DNA of 64,000 nucleotides from Turbatrix aceti (taxonomy: Eukaryota; Nematoda; Chromadorea; Rhabditida; Panagrolaimidae): positions 5,732,739 to 5,796,738 of the forward strand of contig OZ017767.1 in assembly GCA_963969345.1 (NCBI GenBank), written 5' to 3'. Positions within the stretch are counted from its first letter, which is position 1; every line of letters begins with the position of its first letter. Below, piece by piece: positions 1-11,576 of this stretch. Both the position numbers and the translations under genes were made by a program. A model generated the notes under the pieces. That model saw only the letters and a program-made list of their open reading frames with translations, did not search any database and had not been told where the DNA came from.

Positions 1-96
1 CATTTTTGTCAAAATGAGTCGATTCGTCAAATTTTTCAAGTCCATTTTTCTCCGCGCGAATGCGTAAAAAATAAACATTCAAAATAAAGACCCTAC

Positions 97-552
97 CATG
101 ATACTGAAAAAATACAAGCGCCGAAGCGCCAAAAGCCCCGACAGTCTGTGCCGCAGAATAGAACACAAAATGCAGAAAAGACAGTTTTCCCAGCGCGTAG
201 GCAGAAAGCGATACAGCCGGATTGGCGTGGCCACCGGAGACGTTGTAGCCCATCATGATGCCAACCATGGCCGCCATGCCCCAGCCGAGAGCGTGGCCCG
301 TGCTGTCCAGGCTGTTGGAAAGCAGAAACGCAGTTGAGACGTTAAATCCGCAGAACTGAAAAAAAATCCCGAAAAAGTCAGGCTAGTCACGATCGCTCCA
401 ATAAGCTACAAGAATCTCACAAGCATGAATCCGGTGCAGAACATTTCGACGACGACGCAGCGGGCCAACTTTGATCGGGGTCGAAGCTTTGTGGAAACCA
501 ATTCGGCGCGTGAAAGGCCGCTTTCAAGAGAGGAATCTGAGATTTCGGACAT
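97..552 (-). CDS. Aquaporin / aquaglyceroporin, 5' two exons only
   Basis: Channel protein of the MIP family, moving water or small solutes across a membrane. Exon 1 is 421-552 (start codon at 552, 44 residues, polar N-terminus then the beginning of the first helix). Exon 2 runs from 355 to about 97. Exon 2 has the first helix end, a small-residue-rich second helix and the loop B signature GGHANPAVS, which holds the first pore Asn-Pro-Ala motif, followed by the third helix (FLHFVFYSAAQTVGAFGAC). Exon 1 joins exon 2 in phase 0 with donor GTGAGA and acceptor TTTTTTCAG. The second NPA half must lie beyond the left edge, so the gene is cut by the window. The choice between water channel and glyceroporin cannot be made from this half. 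The next gene upstream on this strand is RBM25, whose stop lies about 920 bases away. Confidence 0.88.
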
Positions 553-1474
553 CGTGAGAGCAGAAAAATGCTTGTAAGACGCTCAAAGATAGCAACTGCA
601 CAGATGTGAGTGGCAGGTACGATCGCAGCTAACACAAAGTTGCGAACGAACGCCTACAAAGGCCCTCCTATCGAACTGAAGCGCATGAAGACAGGTAGCG
701 GGGGCTGAAGCTTATCGCGGTTTCCTTTCTTCTCTCTCTTGTATCAGCTATCAGCAAACCATCGGTAGTAAGCCTTATGTGTTTTTTATTTGTCCGTGGT
801 TATCATGTGCATAGATTGAGCAGAATGAGATTCGTGCAAAAAAGAAAAACGAATCCTGGTGTAAAAAGCAAAGAAGAATAAAAAAAGCCATCCACAGGAT
901 TTAATTTATTGCTGCATTTTAACTCACTTAGATTTTATACTCCGCTAATTTCATCCGAAAGAAAATTGGAATGTGACTCCGTTTTCAAAAAAAAAAATTG
1001 CTCTCCTCCGTAAAATTTTGCTCACTCCGAATCAAAACCAATCATACTTACGTCTAGGCAACAAAAATCCGACAAAAGTGGTGGATCCCAGAATCCTAAT
1101 TAAAACTCTCTTCAAAAAAAAATTGCGAGTTTGATTTAAAAAAACTTTTCAGCCCCTAAAGTTTCTACAAAAAACATTCAGCCCCCAAAAAGCGCGTTCC
1201 CCGCACAAAACGCCATCAAGTTGCCAGGGCCGCAAAAGAAAGAAAAACGCACGTGCATGCCATGCCGTGACAGGCGCGCACGCAAGGTATCCTCAATTCA
1301 TGACAGCGCCCCTGAAATGCGTGCTCATGTTTACTCCCAAAATTAACGGTCTGACAACCAAAGCGTCATAAATTCACGCCATCGCCCAAAAAAAAAGCGC
1401 GTTTGTTTCCGGAAACACAAAATCGGACGCGTTTATTCGATTCGACATAAAAAATACATACTTTTCGTTACACA
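553..1474. other. Intergenic spacer between aquaporin and RBM25
   Basis: AT-rich sequence with A-runs. It must hold the aquaporin promoter and the RBM25 3' UTR. I see no convincing gene, RNA gene or repeat in it. Confidence 0.5.
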
Positions 1475-4260
1475 TTAGTCGCTGGTGACGTCGTGCTGCG
1501 GCTCGGACGAGCCTCCTTTGGTGATCGTCGTCGGCGTCGACGCCTGCTGCTGCTCCCCGGTCGCCGAGAAGGACGGCGGTGGCGCCGAGAGTCCCGTACG
1601 CCTTGCTTCGGTCTCGTAAATCATGAGTCGCCACATCTTGATGACCAGAGGGCTCGCTTCGTCTTCAAACACGAGGGAGAGGTCCCCGATGAGTTTTTGA
1701 GGCTCTGTCTGCTTCTGGATGGAATCGCAGATGAATTTGACGAGTGCGGGTTCGTTTTCGCCGATGAACTGGCCGACTTTCTTCGTGACCCAAGGGCGGA
1801 TTTTTGAGTCGACAAGAGATTCATCGAGGAGCTCCCAGTGCAGGGGGTATGCAAATATCTGATCGCGGGACTTGGGTATCGTATCGATGAGATTCCGGAT
1901 CATGCGCTTTCGTTCGTCGGGCGTTACTGTCAGAATTCGATCCTGCAACAAGGGAATAATTTTTTGCACAAAAAAGAAAGAAAAATGTGTCAGTTGACAT
2001 TTTGGAATTTTTTTACGCAAAAAGCTTCTTTTACTACGAAAAAAGTTTTTTTCCCATAAAATTTTTTCAAATGAAAAAAAACACAAACCTCAGAAGTGAT
2101 TTTGAAGGGCTTCATCTTCTTCTTCGCAGGCTCATCATCGTCAGCGTCTTCGGCAAAGATCCCGTTCGCCTGGACTTCGATTTTCTGCACGCTGATTTTC
2201 TTGCCCAGCGAAGGCAACTTGATGCCAGCAGACGGCGAAGCCGCGGCCCAGCCGGTCGAGCTCGTAGGCGGCTCTTCGTCGTGCCTGCTGTTGTCCTCGT
2301 GCCCGTTCGTGCTCGACAACGACAGAGATTCGGGTTTGATGACTCTGAAGTCGGATTTGGGGTTCGCGAGAATCTCGCTTTTGATTTTCTCGAGTTGTGC
2401 GAGTTCTTCTGCTTCTTCTTTCGAGTCCCGATCCACGCATAGATCGTACTTGGCCTTGCGTCGATGAAAGTTGTCGCCCGAGTAATACTTTGCGTCGTCG
2501 ACGTCATCGTCGTAGTCCTCGTGGAATTTTTTGAGTTTTCTCGCTTCTCGTTCGAGGAATTTGAGTCGTCGTTCTTCGCGATCTTTGTTTTTTGCCATTT
2601 CTCGTGCAAATCGGGCTTCTTTTTCCTCCCATTTTCTCACCTGTCGGCGGTAAGCAGCTTCCTTGTCTTCATGCTCGTTTTCAGGTGAACCAGATCTCGA
2701 GTGGCGATGTCTCTGGCCTCTGCAAAATTCAATTCATATTATACAAGTTGAACACAAAACAAAAATTGAAGGAACTCACTTTCTGCGGTTCGATCTGTGG
2801 CCATCGCGTCCTCGGGGAGACCGGCTCCACGAGCGTGATCTTCTTCGGCGCTGCCGCTTCGATTTGCGTCTGTCTTCTTCCTAAAATTTTTTTTTTCAAA
2901 TTCAGCCAGGCCAAATGAGTAACAAAAAAAGGTAATCACAAGTAAAAAATTCAGAGTGCCTTGGAGATCTAACAAATATTATAAATAATTCCTGCCGCTT
3001 TCTTTGAATAATTTTTTTTGCGAGAAAAAAACAACAAAGCGAAATGCACACACGAGCAACAAAAATTAAATATTTTTAAAATAAATTGTACTGCAATTAC
3101 ACAAAAAAATACTTTTAATTTTCACGAGAAAAAAAACGGTTTCACTCCCAAAACTCACTTTGGATAACAGCGCCTTTAATTTTTGACCTCGATGACCTAT
3201 AGTAAACAGAAAAACTGTATCTTGGATCAAAAAAATCTGCGGAAAAAGAAAATTAGAAACCAAAACAATGGAAGAGAATTCCACGACAACAAAAGTACGG
3301 AATTAGATAAAATCAAGTTCTAACACACAGTTTTTATAGAAAAAAGGCTGACTTACCGAAGCTGAATCCTCTGACGAAGATGAAACTTTTTTCGGCTCGG
3401 GAGGAGGTGGTTCTGGTTCTGAAAAGCAAAAAATCGGGCATGTGGGGCATTAAATTAGAAAAAAACATACCAGGAATTCTGAGAAGGTTCTTGTCGACAT
3501 CCTGGACCATTTTCAAGATGCGCTCTCTGGTCAGGATGTCCTGATCACGGTCTTCGTCGGAGAAGGGCAACTCGTGCGAGTCCAACCCCAGCGGAGGCAA
3601 TCCTTGGTCCTGGCGAGAGTGAAGCGAAAACTTGCGAATCTGGTCCTTGACTTTGTCTTCGACCTTGATATTGAGCGCCTTTCCGCCAAGATGAAATCCG
3701 TTGAGCAGCCTCAAAGATCTCCTCGTTGCGTCGGGATGGTTGAACTCGCAGAAGCCAAAGGCCTGAAGGACCCCGTTCGCGCCCTGCAGCCGTCGCCATT
3801 CGTTCACCTGTCCACATTCCTAAAAAAATACAGGGTACTCGTTTTCCCCCCAAACAAAAAAACTTACGTCAAGAATTTTGTGAATAAGATCGTTGTCGAG
3901 CTCTTCAGAGATATTTCCAACAAAAATGGTCGTCTTGGGCGGCGTCGAGAGTCGGAGCTTTTCAGCAGCGGCTGCCATCCGAGCCCCCAGGTAGGGTGCA
4001 CCTGAGATCCCCCGGACAGGTAGCTGGATGCCGGCATGAGGAAGTCCTGTCAGCAGAGGCCGGGATTGGATAGGACCAGTGTTGAAAAACTGTCCTGTCA
4101 ACGGCACTGAAAAAAATATTTTAAATCAAATTATGGCCCCCATAAATTTTTGCACCCCGGCCTGAAAAATTCAAAATTTTATAAAAACCCTAAACCCACC
4201 AAAAGAATCGAAAAAGTTACCGCTTATAAAAATCGGAGTATGAAACCTAACTGGAAGCAT
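1475..4260 (-). CDS. rbm25: RNA-binding protein 25 (RBM25), RRM plus PWI splicing factor
   Basis: Nuclear splicing regulator that binds exonic RNA and the U1 snRNP. Seven exons on the minus strand: 4221-4260, 3868-4106, 3471-3819, 3357-3418, 2780-2880, 2089-2719, 1475-1942. All phases agree and give 629 residues, shorter than the human protein (about 840). Residues about 55-145 form an RRM with RNP2 TTIFVGNIS and the RNP1 region LQAFGFCEF. The middle is an Arg/Ser then Arg/Glu-rich region (RRRRSRSWSRSPRGR, then REERRLKFLEREARK). The last exon is a PWI domain (PDERKRMIRNLIDTIPKS ... KIRPWVTKKVGQFIGENEP). The order RRM, RE/RD linker, PWI is specific to RBM25. The start follows an unspliced-looking 5' region, and the first exon codes only 13 residues. 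The 476-base intron 2881-3356 contains a tempting exon that I rejected because direct joining keeps frame. Confidence 0.93.
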
Positions 4261-5116
4261 GGTGACCAAAGTTTTGAACACCACTAACAAATGTAGTTTA
4301 CGATGACTTCCAGAAAAGGGGGAGCAAAGCGCAAAATCAATAGGGAATAAGGCTGTTCGAGGTTGGTTGGACGGAGCCCAGGCAAAAGCAGCTGGTCGCC
4401 CGCCCTCAAGCACAAAAGAGCTTCTTCTTCGTCCTGTCCTCCGCTCCTCATCCCTAACGCAGTCTAGTAGTACAATTGCGTCTGCCTGACTGAATGCTGT
4501 CATGGCGCGGCAGTAACAAGCACCCAAGCACCCCCGGGAGAGGAAAACATAGGCCATAGGCGAGACGCGTCTTCGCGGAAGGCGCCGAGTTCGTTCCAAG
4601 CATAACAGCACATCCCATTCCCCCCACGAATCTCACTTTACGTCCAGTCCCCCTCAACAGCCCCAAATTATGTTACACAAAAAAACCAACCTCGGGGCGG
4701 CAACCGAAAGGGAGGGTATCCGGCGCCCGGTGGTGGTGGAAGTCTAAAAGGACGCATCTCCGGCGATATCGCCTTTGAACAGCGGCTAACCTGCAAGAGC
4801 TGAGTGCACAGTCCGGATGACGTCGTCGGCGGAACAGCAGTGGCACGGCAGCGTCGGGAAGAGCAGGAAATCCACCGTAAAGAATCAAAAAATGCCCCGA
4901 ATTAAACTTGACAACAAATATGAAAGAAATGCAACACTCGTCGAACGCGCGACGAGAAACCAATCGCTGCGGGACATCATTTGGCGTCCCGTCAGGAAAA
5001 ATGCGTTCATGAATTTACGTGCATTTTGTTAATTTTTGGTTGTTTATGTTTTTTTTCGTTCGTTCTTACCTGTTTGCGTCGTCTTACTTTTTGTTGGTTT
5101 CAGAGAGAGTGTTTAT
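4261..5116. other. Divergent promoter region of RBM25 (-) and SDE2 (+)
   Basis: 856 bases between two start codons on opposite strands. A TTGGTTTCAG acceptor at about 5094-5103 lies 13 bases before the SDE2 start, which fits spliced-leader addition or a non-coding first exon. Short open frames on both strands have no recognisable content. Confidence 0.5.
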
Positions 5117-6184
5117 ATGGCAGAAAACCACGCAAAGGATCTGCAGCCTGGTTTGTACCACGCGAGCTGCACGGATGTCGTCGACGCGATCCGTCACCTG
5201 GACCAGCATGATTTTTACCTGACCGTCAACGGCAAAGTTGTCGGCGTCGACGAACTCGGCAAAGATGACTTTTTCTACCTCAACTTCAGGCTCCTTGGTG
5301 GCAAGGGAGGCTTTGGATCGCTGCTCAAATCTTTTCGAATTCACAAAAGCTCAAACCAACTCATGTGCCGTGATTTATCCGGCAGACGACTCGCAGACAT
5401 CAAGGAAGAGGAACGACTCAGACGCTGGATTTCCAGACGCGAGGAGCGAGAGAACAAGAAAAAGGTCCAGGAGTGAGTTTTTTTCTTTCATTTTTTTTGT
5501 TTCATCGCGCGCGTTTTTTTCAGAGAAGAAAAATTGAACAAGCTGAAGACCGGCGTTCGAACCAAGCACCAATTCAACGACGCGGAATACATGCGACGAC
5601 GAGAGCAGATTCTCGACGACACGGAAGATGCCATCGAGGCTGGACTCCAGGCTGAGCGGGAAAAATTGGCTGCGGTCGAGTCAAAATCCGCCAGTGACAC
5701 CGACACTGAATCTGACGAAGAGGAATTTGCTGACCTCGAAGCGGAGTTTGCGTTGTTCTGTGCACAGCAGCGAAGAAAACGGAAGAAGACTATCGACGCC
5801 GGGGATTCGGAGCCTTCCAGCAGTCGGCCGAGGCTGGATGACATCGTAAGCGGGGATGAGGATGAAGACGACGACGATGAAGCCACGACGGAATCTACCT
5901 CGTCTTCTGGATCGGCTGTCGAGGCCCCACGTGTACCACCTGTACCCCCGAAGGAAAAACCAAAGCCCAGGGAGCCGCAGGATTTTCCGGCCATCGACTT
6001 ATCCGATTTCGAGGATGTGAAACAACTCGAGGAACTCGGTCTCGATCACCTGAGACACGCGCTGGAAGCCCGAGGACTCAAATGTGGAGGATCGCTGGCC
6101 GAAAGGGCGACTCGCCTTTTTTCAGTCAAGGGGTTGACCCCCGAGCAGTACCCCAAGAAACTCAAAAGTCTGCCGAAGAAATGA
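5117..6184 (+). CDS. sde2: SDE2 homologue (ubiquitin-like fold, KGG cleavage site, SAP domain)
   Basis: Splicing and genome-stability factor made as a ubiquitin-like precursor and cut after a GG. Exons 5117-5472 and 5524-6184, 338 residues. Residues 1-60 are a divergent ubiquitin-like unit ending at [12 protein letters not shown], the diagnostic GG-KGG processing site of Sde2. Next comes [18 protein letters not shown], the conserved Sde2 core. The middle is acidic and low complexity. The C-terminus is a SAP motif ([32 protein letters not shown]) expected to bind nucleic acid. Starting at 5117 the Ubl is slightly shorter than the human one, so an extra upstream coding exon is possible. The single intron is 51 bases. 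The gene is head-to-head with RBM25, another spliceosome protein. Confidence 0.92.
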
Positions 6185-6387
6185 ATAACAACTTTGACAT
6201 AAAATATTTTTGGTAATTTTACATTTTTTGTGTGTATTTTGACCTGCGCTGGGCGTTTGTTTCATAAAATTCACGTTTCTTCAAAAAACGGCGTTTTTAT
6301 AGCATCTCACGGTTTTTTATTAGGTTTACGGGGCAAAATGGGGTTTATCTGTGTGATTTATTTTGATCGGCGTTCGACAGTCGAAGG

Positions 6388-6857
6388 TCAGCCAAAGGAC
6401 ATGAAAGCAGCTTTGTGGGCCTCGATATCCCGGTCGATGGGTGCGTAGTCGCTTTCGGCGAGGACAACGGTGTCGGGAAGAAACTCAGGTGTGCCGACTT
6501 CTATGGCACGGCCATCGGTCATGAGGTATCCGCCGTGGAGAGGCGTACGACGGGATCGGAACAGCGTGAGCCCGGGTCCGGGGTGCGCGTTCGAGGAGAG
6601 CATGAGCAACGCTGAAAGGGGCAATCCTGTCGACTTTGACTCAAAATTTTAGGATAACTGATCCAAAATTTACCGCAGATTTTTTGGAATTCTAACGTTT
6701 TTTACAAAAAAAACGGCTCTTGAAACGAAAATAGGGAAAAATAAGTTTTGGGGACAATTTTTTACTTTTATGACAATTTTTTTTAAGTTTTGGATATTTT
6801 TTTTGGGTCCAGACAGCAGGTCTTACCAAAGAAGAAAACGACGGCCGACGACTGCAT
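6388..6857 (-). CDS. Small secreted protein, 84 residues, unrecognised
   Basis: Two exons, 6827-6857 and 6388-6611, joined in frame by a 215-base intron. The product starts with a clean signal peptide (MQSSAVVFFFALLMLSSNA) that is split by the intron after residue 10. The mature part is about 65 residues with no cysteine. It has a basic stretch (LFRSRRTPLHGGY) and an acidic C-terminal half (IEVGTPEFLPDTVV). A TATA box sits about 61 bases upstream of the start, so this may be a strongly or tissue-specifically expressed gene. I do not recognise a family. A neuropeptide precursor is possible because of the single RR, but there is no amidation-type glycine-basic repeat. Confidence 0.72.
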
Positions 6858-6917
6858 CCTATGAAAACAACAGGTCGGGTTGAATGTATTATAGCTTTTG
6901 GCATTCCATATTACCCG

Positions 6918-6925
6918 TATTTATA
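6918..6925 (-). promoter_or_regulatory. TATA box for the small secreted gene
   Basis: TATAAATA on the minus strand, 61-68 bases upstream of the start codon at 6857. A start site about 30 bases downstream would leave a 5' UTR of roughly 30 bases. Confidence 0.5.
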
Positions 6926-7040
6926 CCCAGACCGCCGGAAACGGCCTGCACATCCCCCATACGCCAGACAACGTGGACAATGACAGATTACTCATCATTC
7001 TCCGTCCGCCGATGCCCCAAGAAATCCCATGCAATCATCC

Positions 7041-7240
7041 CCGGGACCAGTGTTGTCGGTTCCGGCTATTTTATGACTCGGTTCCGACCGGTTCCAGTTG
7101 CGGTAGCGTTTCGGTTCCAATTCGGTTCCTGAATAGAATTGAATTCTGAACAGGAACCGAATTAGAACCGAAACGCTACCGTAACTGGAACCGGTCGGAA
7201 CCGAGTCATAAAATAGCCGGAACCGACAACACTGCCCGGG
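7041..7240. repeat. 200-bp foldback (MITE-like) element built from CGGTTCC units
   Basis: Left arm 7041-7130 and right arm 7150-7240 are near-perfect reverse complements, with two or three mismatches and a one-base indel, around a short centre containing GAATTGAATTC. Each arm begins at CCCGGG and contains several CGGTTCC or GGAACCG blocks. It lies just downstream of the orphan gene at 7278-7973. I see no coding content. Confidence 0.85.
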
Positions 7241-7267
7241 ACTCTTCCGACCACCTCAACAGCCTCC

Positions 7268-7273
7268 TTTATT
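7268..7273 (-). terminator. Poly(A) signal AATAAA of the 7278-7973 gene
   Basis: AATAAA on the minus strand, starting five bases after the stop codon, so the 3' UTR would be very short. Confidence 0.5.
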
Positions 7274-7277
7274 TCCC

Positions 7278-7973
7278 TCACTCTGCCATGAATACCGGCA
7301 TCTTCGTACTCACGCCCTTGAGCGTGTCGTCCAGCGATGGGCATTCCCGACTAACGTTGTCTGCTTCCTCTATGACTTCGTCGTCTTTCGTCTCTAGCGG
7401 TTCTTTTGTCTTCTTTTGGGTTCCATCCGTCTGAAAATTCTTGAATTCTTGACTGACCTTCAGGTGTCATCCAGGTGAACTCACCTCATGCGCAGTCAGG
7501 GAATATCCTTCCTTTTTTGTTCTCCTATTGCTAGGGCCTTCCGATTCGTCTTTTTTAATGCTTTGTTGTCTGCTCTTGGTCTTTTTTTCGCTTCGATTCT
7601 TACTGGGATGCGCATTCTGTCTGCCGGAGGTCTGGGAGGGCGATTTCATATCCGAGTTGTCCTTATCCATGTTGCAGGAGGCGGCCTTGCTTTGCTTCGG
7701 CGGCCCCACATGGGAGGCTGTATCGATGACTGGCTCGTTGACTGTCCGTGGTACGGTACCGGCAGATGGGGGGTGTACCTCGCCCGGAATACGGGGCGAA
7801 ACCGCATTGCTGGGGGTTGGGGGTGTTGCCGCGTAAGTGGAATTCTGGGGTGGTGGCGGCGGCGTAATCTTTTTCTTCCTCACACACATGGGGTGCAGGT
7901 GGTCGTCGTTCAACTCGTAGAGACGCTGTGAGCAACTTGACGATATCCCTGTACATTTACCGACAGAAGACAT
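7278..7973 (-). CDS. Disordered orphan protein, about 213 residues
   Basis: Exons 7485-7973 and 7278-7430 with a 54-base intron keep one frame. The first 30 residues hold four cysteines, then a Pro-rich tract (ITPPPPPQ), a Ser/Thr/Pro region, a Lys/Arg-rich block (KNRSEKKTKSRQQSIKK) and an acidic C-terminus (ETKDDEVIEEADN). I do not recognise it, and disorder makes homology hard to judge. A further upstream exon is possible because the start is not marked by an acceptor. It sits tail-to-head with the small secreted gene on the same strand, separated by the foldback repeat. Confidence 0.5.
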
Positions 7974-8123
7974 CCGCGGTTCGTCGTTTTGTCTCCGTGC
8001 CCTCGTTTGAATTTACATCAATTTCCCAACACCCAACGTCGCTTCGAATTAACATTGGCATCGGATGTCTGGGGTCGGCAGAATCACCGTAACCGTCTGT
8101 TTATCGTCTTTCTAAAATCTACC

Positions 8124-11100
8124 TCAAATCTTGCTAAGCTCGGTCTTGGCAACAGTCTCGATGTGCACAATGTCGGGACCGTCTGCGAGACGCAGACTGC
8201 GGGCGGCGATGAAAACACCTGAGATGACAAAATCGTCGGTGAGGCCGGCAGCGCCGAAGAGCTGAATGGCACGGTCGGCGACGTCGAGCGCCGCGTTCGG
8301 CACGACCACCTTGATCATGGCTATCTCGGCTTTGGCAGTCTTTGGCCCGACTGTGTCGATCATGTGCGCTGTCTTGAGCACCAGGAGCCGGGCCTGCTCG
8401 ATGGCCATCCGGGATTTGGCAATATCAACACGCACGGTCTGCATATCGGTAAGGGGCTTCCCGCGTACCTGGCGGGTTTTGGCCTGAAAGTTACGGAAAT
8501 CAGTGCAAAAGCGAAAGGCGTGATCGATGCTTACTCTTTCAATCATGGCAGAAAGGACCCGTTCGGAGGCGCCGATGAGGCGCATGCAATGATGAACGCG
8601 ACCGGGCCCCAGACGGCCCTGAGCGATCTCGAAGCCGCGTCCCTCGCCGAGGAGGAGGTTGGATCGAGGCACACGCACGTTTTCAAAGAGGATCTCGCTG
8701 TGGCCGACTGAAATAGATATTCGTAATACATATGTTTTTTTTATCCCGCCAAAACTCACAAGGCGGGTCGAGCTGGCCAAACACTGGCACGGGCCGAACA
8801 ACAGTCACGCCGGGAGCGTCCATGGGAACGATGAGCATGCTCTGCTGAAGATGAAGCGGCTTTGCCTTCCAACCGGCGACGCGGCCCATAAAAATGGCAA
8901 CCCGGCACCGCGGATGGCTGGCGCCGGTGCTGAACCACTTGCGCGCGTTGACGAGGAACGCGTCTGGGCCGTCGGGCACGATGCTGCCCTGGATGTTGGT
9001 GGCATCGCTGCTGGCGACGTCGGGCTCTGTCATGGCAAAACACGATCTTGCCTCACCTGCGAGGAGGGGCTCCAGCCATGTGGCCTTCTGGGCTGCCGTT
9101 CCGTACTTCAGAAGCACTTCCATGTTTCCCGTGTCCGGGGCGTTGCAATTGAAGACCTCCGGCGCGTACGAGCTGCGGCCCATGGCTTCACAGACATGCG
9201 CGTACTCGGCGTTGGTAAGACCAGCACCGTACTTTGTCTGGGGGTCGAGATGCTCGGGGATGAAGAGGTTCCAGAGACCGGCGGCCCGGGCTTCTTTTTT
9301 GAGGTCTTCGATGATCGGATTGTCAATCCAGGGATTTGGGCCGCGGTGGACGGCGGCGATTTCTGCTTCGCGGGGGATGATTTTGTCCTCCACGAACGCG
9401 ACAACTCTGTCGTAGATATCCTTTGCAGGGGGTCTCAGAGCGGAGGGGACGGTGGCAAAAACGCCAACCGGCCAACGGTCCGGGCCGACCGTGGCTGTGG
9501 ATTCGTCGATGACTTTTAGCCCCCGGATTGCCAGTTGCTGTGGAATGCGCCCGATGAGATGAGCCTTCGCGCTGCTCGCTTGCCCACTGAGCGAGCGCTT
9601 GTAGACGCCCTGCGCAATTGCCGCCATGCGGAAGCAGACAAAGGCCACGTAGAAGGCCCACTGGTCCGGCGGAGGCCTCGGTGACTGTGCAAAGGTGGCG
9701 TAGGCGTCGAGCGCTCGACCAACATCCGGGATGCCGAATTTTGAGTATGGGCAATCGGGTCCTATCACCTGGAGAATTGGATTGACGGGCATGTAGTGGG
9801 CAAGCAGGGCAGTAGCCACATCTGCCAGGGGATCGCCCAGCGTGGATATCTCCCAGTCAAGGACTGCAACAATCCGGCTCTCGGTGGGGTGAAAGACGAC
9901 GTTGTCGATGCGGTAGTCGCCGTGCACGATGCAATTTTTTCCTTCAACGGGAACACGCTCATCCAACCAACCACGAAGTCGGTTCATTTCGGGTATTTCA
10001 GAGGTTTTGGCAAGGTCGTATTGCTTGCCCCAGCGTTTGAGATTCCGCGCCATGTATCCCGAATGCGCGCCGTAATCGCTCAACCCGACGGCAGCCGGGT
10101 CGATGGCATGGATGCGGGCGAGAACCCGGAAATAGTCTTCGTACATCGCTTTCCTCTCGCTCGGCTGAACGCCTGGCAATTTTGGATCTACGAAGATGCG
10201 GCCTTCGACGTGTTCCATGATGTAGAACGCGGTGTCCAGAAGCCCTTCGTTGTAATCGAACACTCGCGGCGCAGGAACATGGCCGCTCAAGGCCCTCAAA
10301 ACGCGGTACTCGCGATCGATTTGATGCGCGGAGGGGAGCAACTTTCCTGGCTGAAACCAAAAAATGTGATCTTAGATTTTGCCTGACAAAAATATCGATC
10401 AGCTGACCGGCTTTTTGCGGAGCACGAGTTTCCGGTCTCCGAACTGGACAAAGTAGGTAAAGTTGGATTGGCCGTGCCCAAATCGCCGGATGAGGAGATG
10501 CGTGGAAGAATCCTTGAAGAGCTGCTGCAGGTAAATTAAAATACGGTCCTTTGGCAACTCGTCTGGAATTTAAAAAAAAATAAAAAAGAATCCCGACTGT
10601 CAAAAAAAGCAAATTGCAATAAAAACAAAATTTATTAGTACGTCTGTCAGTCACAGGCAAAGCGATTAAAAAAAGGCAAAGGAGTTAAAAGGGCCACAAA
10701 AATCAGGTGTGAGTCAACTTACACTCGGCAATACGTCGTGTTCCAGGAATATGATTTTTCAAGTCGAAGCCAATGACTTTTTCGAGATCAGCAATGGCAG
10801 AATCCGCTTCCGAGCACTGAAAACAAAGTCAACCATGTCAGAAACCAAATCTTGAATGGAAACCACCTCACCTTTATGACTTGCATGCCCATTTCTCTCG
10901 CTGACTTGAGATTTGGCTCCAGGTCATCGACGAAAACCACCTGACTCGGCTTCAGTCCCAACCGACGCAAAGGAATTTCATAAAACGCGCGGTCAGGCTT
11001 GCGGACGCCTTCGCGGCAGCTCTCAACGACAAAATCAAATAAAGACGTATCCAGGCCGTGCGTAGGCAGCTGATGGGCTCGATCGATCCAGAAATTATTC

Positions 11101-11576
11101 GTGAGCACGACGGTCTTGATGCCCTCGGCGCGGAGTCCCTGAAGCACAGGCACCCACTGCGGAAACATTTTAATTTGCGGATCTGCGTAGCTGAAAGTTG
11201 AGAAGATCTTTATCGGCGTCGCATACGTTGTTTTGTGCTAAAATAAAAAAATCATGTCCAAAAAATGTGTTTTGTGTTTGTTTACCTGTTTGTTGTAAAA
11301 CTCGGAAAAAATGGCTTCGAAGTCGATCAGATTGCTTTCACCTTTTTCGAGGGCTTCGAAATGGGGGATGACGTCAGGTGATCGAATTGTCGACAGAATG
11401 TTGCTAATTGTTATTTCCTTGGGAAGTCCGATTGATGACATATCTAAAAACAAAATATGAAAAGGTTAAACAGGTAAAAACGGCTTACCTTTCCAGAAAA
11501 CCATAGGTGCGGGGATGAGCACGCCACCCATGTCGAAGATGACTGCATTGATGCCATCTCTGGTTGTTGTTGACAT
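8124..11576 (-). CDS. acad10: ACAD10-like fusion: HAD phosphatase + APH kinase + acyl-CoA dehydrogenase
   Basis: Eight exons (11489-11576, 11286-11443, 10872-11237, 10723-10816, 10408-10562, 8760-10350, 8535-8707, 8124-8483) total 2985 bases, giving 994 residues with all phases consistent. Residues 1-235 are a haloacid-dehalogenase fold ([35 protein letters not shown]). Residues about 255-540 are an aminoglycoside-phosphotransferase-like kinase with catalytic loop HGDYRIDN and metal-binding [14 protein letters not shown]. Residues about 590-994 are an acyl-CoA dehydrogenase ([56 protein letters not shown]). This three-domain order matches vertebrate ACAD10, whereas ACAD11 lacks HAD. The family oxidises unusual acyl-CoAs such as 4-hydroxy acids after phosphorylation, probably in mitochondria or peroxisomes. 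The last intron is only 51 bases. There is no obvious SKL-type tail (ends ELSKI). It is divergent from the PP1 gene. Confidence 0.94.

Noticed and set aside
3140..3250. Extra RBM25 exon ending at a GTGAGT donor
   Set aside because: The likeliest 38-base form breaks the frame. A 78-base form is open but codes hydrophobic, un-RS-like sequence. Direct joining of 3357-3418 to 2780-2880 is in frame and gives a natural RS region.
8659..9519. 286-codon plus-strand frame
   Set aside because: Antisense shadow of the acyl-CoA dehydrogenase exon.
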